From positions 1 through 64,000 of the forward strand of contig JAUSJX010000115.1 of assembly GCA_030647435.1 (NCBI GenBank): a DNA stretch of 64,000 bases, in the 5' to 3' direction. A program made the translations under genes and the position numbers. The notes below the pieces were generated by a model. That model saw only the letters and a list, made by a program, of their open reading frames with translations, was not told the DNA's origin and searched no databases. The first letter of the stretch is position 1. Every line of letters starts with the position of its first letter. The stretch comes from Candidatus Rokuibacteriota bacterium. GTDB lineage: Bacteria; Methylomirabilota; Methylomirabilia; Rokubacteriales; CSP1-6. Shown here in pieces: positions 61,023 to 64,000 of the stretch.

Positions 61023-62357
61023 CTACTTCTTCAGGTAGCCGCCCTGGACCAGCAGCTCCTCGACGCGCTTCTGCGCCTTGGCGGCCGCCTCCGCCGAAGG
61101 CATGCCCTTGACGGAGTCGAACACCATGTCCACGAGGATGCCGGAGCCCATGACTTCCAGCAGGTAGGGCTTCTGCATGTCGCTCCAGTCGGTCACGAGC
61201 ACGGGCTTGATCCAATCGTTGCGGAAGTACTTCTCCTGCATGTCCACCCATGGCCGCCACTTGGCGATGGTCGCGTTGTCGGCATACTTCGGGTTCTTGT
61301 ACGTGGACTTCTTGATGGAGAGCAGGTGGATGGGCACCGAGTGCAGGTACGGGATGTAGTTCTCGTCCCTGAAGAAGAACTTGAGGAAATCGACGGCCTC
61401 AGCGCCGCCCTTGGCGTCCTTGAAGACCATCCAGGGCTCGCAGTCGAGCTGCGCCGCCGGCGACTTCCCCGACGGACCGACCACCTTGTCCGCGACAGCG
61501 TAGTGGTCGGAGTCGGCGAGCTCCTTGGGCGCGTACTTCTCGATGTAGCCGACGCCGCGGCCGTAGGCCTGGTACAGCATCGCCGCCTTGCCGTTGGCGA
61601 GGTTGGCGAAGGTGTCGAGGTAGCCGTGGCCCGTCCAGCCGGGCGGCAGCACGCCGTTGAGCTTCTTGTAGAAGTCCAGCAGCTCGATCACCTGCCTGGA
61701 GGTGAGCGTCGGCCGCCCCTGCTCGTCGAAGAGCCGGCCGCCGTTCGTCTTCAGCAGCTCGCCGATGCCGATATTAATGAAGAGCGGCGCGCCGGTCATC
61801 GTGAGCCCGTAGCGGACGACCTGGCCGTCCTTGGTCTCCCTGAGCGCCTCAGACACCTGGATCAGCTCGTCCCAGGTCTTCGGCACCTTGAGGCCCTTCT
61901 GAGCGAGCAGATCCTTGCGGTAGACGAAGACAGAGGACGCCGGGGAGTGACCGACGCCGTAGGTCCGCCCCTGCCAGCGGCAGAGGTCGCGGAAGGCGTC
62001 CACGATGTTGTCCTTGCCGAGCGAATCGGCCAAGTCCTCGACCGGGCGCAGCAGCCCCTTGGCCGCGAAGGACACACAGGTGATGGGCTGGCCGTGGGTG
62101 GCGTCCGGCGGCGCTCCCGCGGCGAGCGCGGCGGTGAGCTTTTTCTCGAGATCCCCCCAGGCGAGCCCCTCGATCTTGATCGACACGTCCGGATGCGTCT
62201 TCTCGTACGCCGCGGCGATCTGGTTGAGGACCGCCATGGTCTGGGGCTCCGTCTCCGTCTGCCAGAGGCGGATCACCTTCTTGTCGGCGGCATGGGCGGA
62301 GCTGGTGAGGAACAGCAGGGCGGCGGTGACGGCGGCGGCCAGCAAGCGCGTACTCAT
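61023..62357 (-). CDS. ABC transporter sugar-binding protein
   Basis: 444 residues with a signal peptide ending in SSAHA. The core follows family 1 binding proteins: VIRLWQTETEPQTMAVLNQI and YEKTHPDVSIKIEGLAWGDL. It binds a sugar or polyol outside the membrane. It opens the minus-strand operon binding protein, permease, permease, LLM enzyme. AGGAGG-like bases precede the ATG. Confidence 0.9.
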   Translation of the reverse strand: MSTRLLAAAVTAALLFLTSSAHAADKKVIRLWQTETEPQTMAVLNQIAAAYEKTHPDVSIKIEGLAWGDLEKKLTAALAAGAPPDATHGQPITCVSFAAKGLLRPVEDLADSLGKDNIVDAFRDLCRWQGRTYGVGHSPASSVFVYRKDLLAQKGLKVPKTWDELIQVSEALRETKDGQVVRYGLTMTGAPLFINIGIGELLKTNGGRLFDEQGRPTLTSRQVIELLDFYKKLNGVLPPGWTGHGYLDTFANLANGKAAMLYQAYGRGVGYIEKYAPKELADSDHYAVADKVVGPSGKSPAAQLDCEPWMVFKDAKGGAEAVDFLKFFFRDENYIPYLHSVPIHLLSIKKSTYKNPKYADNATIAKWRPWVDMQEKYFRNDWIKPVLVTDWSDMQKPYLLEVMGSGILVDMVFDSVKGMPSAEAAAKAQKRVEELLVQGGYLKK

Positions 62358-62427
62358 CGTTGAGCCCTCCTTAGTGGGGGAAGCGGCCGGAGTCTCGCAC
62401 GTTTCGCGCGGGTAGACAAGAGCGCGT

Positions 62428-62465
62428 CACGGTTCGTCGAGATCGAGGGCGTCGCGGCGAAGTAG
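62428..62465 (+). pseudogene. RidA-like tail remnant, third copy
   Basis: TTCGTCGAGATCGAGGGCGT then CGCGGCGAAGTAG repeats the end of the RidA gene (VEIxGVAAK, stop). Only about 35 bp remain between two minus-strand genes. Confidence 0.5.
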
Positions 62466-62500
62466 GCGCGACGAGGGAGGCGGATCGCCGCCCGGCCGGG

Positions 62501-63826
62501 CTAGAATTCCGTGAAGTCCCGCATCGAGTCCAGGTGAGTGGCCACCTTCCGCTGGAGGAAGTGCAGGTTCCAGGACGCGAAGTGGGCCTCCTTGTAGGGC
62601 ACGGGCAGCCGCCTGGCGGCCGAGCCAAGCGTATAGAAGTCCCGCCGGATCTTCCCGACCCGGTGAACCAACTCCTCCGGAGTGTAGCGGAGCGGCTTGA
62701 AGTGGCAGGAGAGCTCGGGCCATCTCTCCATGTTCTCCTCGTCGATGAGGCGGCCCTCCGTCTTGAGCTGCTCGTACACCGACGTGCCGCGAAGGGGAAC
62801 CAGGATGTTGAAGTAGGCCGTCTGGGCCTTGTGCTCGAACAGGAACTCGAGCGTCGTGCGAAACACGTCCTCCTCCTCCTCGTCCGAGCCGAAGACGAAG
62901 TTCAGCGAATAGCTGATGTCGCGGCTGGTCAGATTGTGAATCACGTCCCCGTACTGCCTGACCCTGTTGGAGTCCTTGTTCATGGCGTGCAGGGTCTTCT
63001 GGTCGATGCTTTCCACCCCCATGTTGACGTGCAGGAGGCCCGACCTCTTGGCGAGGTCCATGAATTTCTCGTCGAGGCAGAAGTGGGCGGACACCAGGGT
63101 GGACCAGCGCACCTTGAGCGGAATGAGGGCTTCCATCAGCTCCATCGCGTGGGCCTTGTTGCCGGCGAACTGGCTGGCCGCGAAGAAGATGTGCCTGCTG
63201 CCGCATCGCTTGATGTCCTCGACCACATCCTCCGTGGGCCGATACCGGTAGCCATAGTCCCCGTTCAGGCGCCTCTCGGCGCAGAAGCCGCACGTGTAAG
63301 GACAGCCGCGTGAGTACTGGATGACGAAGGGCCTGTAGAAGACGTACTTGCGAGGGTCGAGCAGATCCCAGCGGGGGGCCGGCAGGCCGGCGAGAAGCGC
63401 GGGGCGTTCCGCCTGATAGGTTTTCTTCAATCGGCCCGCCGCGGCGTCCTCCAGCATGGCGGGGAAGACCTCTTCGGCTTCACCGATGCACACCGCGTCG
63501 GCATGCTCCGCGACCTCCGCCGCATAGAACGTCGCATGGGGCCCGCCCATCACCACGGGAATCTTCCTGTCCCTGAACCTGGCGGCGATCTCGTATCCCC
63601 GCAGAGAGGTCACTGTCCTGATGGTGATCGCGACCACGTCCACGTCGGCGTCGTAGTCCACGTCCTGCGTCGCGTCGTCGACCAGCGTCACCTCCCACTC
63701 CTTCGGCGCAAGCGCCGCAAGGTGGGGCAGCACGGCGCCTACGAGCTTTCGCTTGCGAAGCTTGTAGGGGACCCGGAGATCACGGAAACGATAACCGGTC
63801 GCCTGGATGATCATCAGCTTCGGCAT
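62501..63826 (-). CDS. B12-binding-domain radical SAM protein
   Basis: 441 residues. An N-terminal cobalamin-type Rossmann domain (VDVVAITIRTVTSLRGYEIA, then VVMGGPHATF) is followed by the radical SAM motif SRGCPYTCGFCAERR (C-x3-C-x2-C). The Elp3-like middle region has VNMGVESIDQKTLHAMNKD. Members carry out methylation or ring-forming steps in hopanoid, cofactor or natural-product routes. ATG 63826 is used. It has no adjacent partner gene in the window. Confidence 0.85.
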   Translation of the reverse strand: MPKLMIIQATGYRFRDLRVPYKLRKRKLVGAVLPHLAALAPKEWEVTLVDDATQDVDYDADVDVVAITIRTVTSLRGYEIAARFRDRKIPVVMGGPHATFYAAEVAEHADAVCIGEAEEVFPAMLEDAAAGRLKKTYQAERPALLAGLPAPRWDLLDPRKYVFYRPFVIQYSRGCPYTCGFCAERRLNGDYGYRYRPTEDVVEDIKRCGSRHIFFAASQFAGNKAHAMELMEALIPLKVRWSTLVSAHFCLDEKFMDLAKRSGLLHVNMGVESIDQKTLHAMNKDSNRVRQYGDVIHNLTSRDISYSLNFVFGSDEEEEDVFRTTLEFLFEHKAQTAYFNILVPLRGTSVYEQLKTEGRLIDEENMERWPELSCHFKPLRYTPEELVHRVGKIRRDFYTLGSAARRLPVPYKEAHFASWNLHFLQRKVATHLDSMRDFTEF

Positions 63827-64000
63827 GAATGGCGCTCCCCGGCGGTGTCGGCTGGATCCGTGGCGTGCGATTGCGATCGTTGGTGGACGCGAGGCTGATC
63901 TTCCATGGGGAGGATCATACTTCTTCGAGCCCTCCGCGATAGAGGTAAGCGGGCCCGTCACCTCCGCCCGTGATGCATTTGGCCCGGCTTGGATGGAGCA
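63827..64000. other. Window end, no gene seen
   Basis: This 174-bp stretch contains the upstream region of the B12-binding radical SAM gene. No convincing start or RNA gene was found. Confidence 0.4.

Overview
The window is a 64-kb, high-GC (roughly two-thirds G+C, estimated by eye) bacterial chromosome segment. Gene content suggests a soil or aquifer metabolic generalist. It has a tripartite tricarboxylate (Tct/Bug) uptake system, oligopeptide- and sugar-type ABC importers, several F420/FMN-type LLM monooxygenases, a Ddn-like protein, acyl-CoA ligases, amidases, TauD and many lone hydrolases. This mix fits Candidatus Rokubacteria (Methylomirabilota) best, but that placement is inferred from gene style; no rRNA or marker gene is present.

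Layout. 1-9.3 kb is an accessory mosaic. IS91-like transposase 3' ends and their downstream sequence recur around unrelated cargo: a PD-(D/E)xK-like nuclease locus, MurB-like and secreted Pcm genes, a HEPN-like protein, and a membrane hydrolase pair. The stretch from about 6.2 to 8.9 kb is clearly AT-richer. An IS630-type element with intact TA-flanked ends but a dead transposase sits inside it. 9.4-25.8 kb is core-like: an ABC binding protein/TauD/hydrolase operon, ArfB, a TlpA-like protein interrupted by an in-frame UGA, nitroreductase, SDR, an Abhydrolase_10 protein, an ABC-F ATPase preceded by an 18-residue lysine-rich ORF, a TrmH-type methylase, an acyl-CoA ligase and an amidohydrolase. 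25.9-27.25 kb is a small islet with a proteasome/HslV-like Ntn hydrolase, a 47-residue acidic peptide and a broken copy of a deacetylase found 6.8 kb away. 27.2-31.9 kb is a two-subunit aconitase X with a complete TctCAB transporter. 32-43 kb holds a sulfatase, polysaccharide deacetylase, a five-gene operon led by a serine hydrolase, amidase/LLM/PurE, and GT9/LOG/DinB/Dps. 44.2-49.6 kb is a minus-strand run: radical SAM, phosphoesterase, FAD disulfide reductase, a VTT-DUF547 fusion and a TIGR04283-like glycosyltransferase. 49.7-57.2 kb carries an acetamidase, GIY-YIG protein, acyl-CoA ligase, LLM, NudC-like and RidA genes. 57.2-58.3 kb is a VapBC module bracketed by repeats, plus gene remnants. 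58.3-62.4 kb is a sugar ABC importer with an LLM enzyme, followed by a B12-binding radical SAM protein.

Main points for a second look: (1) a candidate selenoprotein at 13673-14782, with UGA at codon 141 in a thioredoxin motif and a SECIS-like hairpin at the right distance; (2) the HslV-like hydrolase plus acidic peptide pair with its own promoter and terminator; (3) the ISCR-like array of IS91 ends around cargo in the first 9.3 kb; (4) a repeated leaderless-promoter architecture. No rRNA, tRNA or CRISPR array was recognised.
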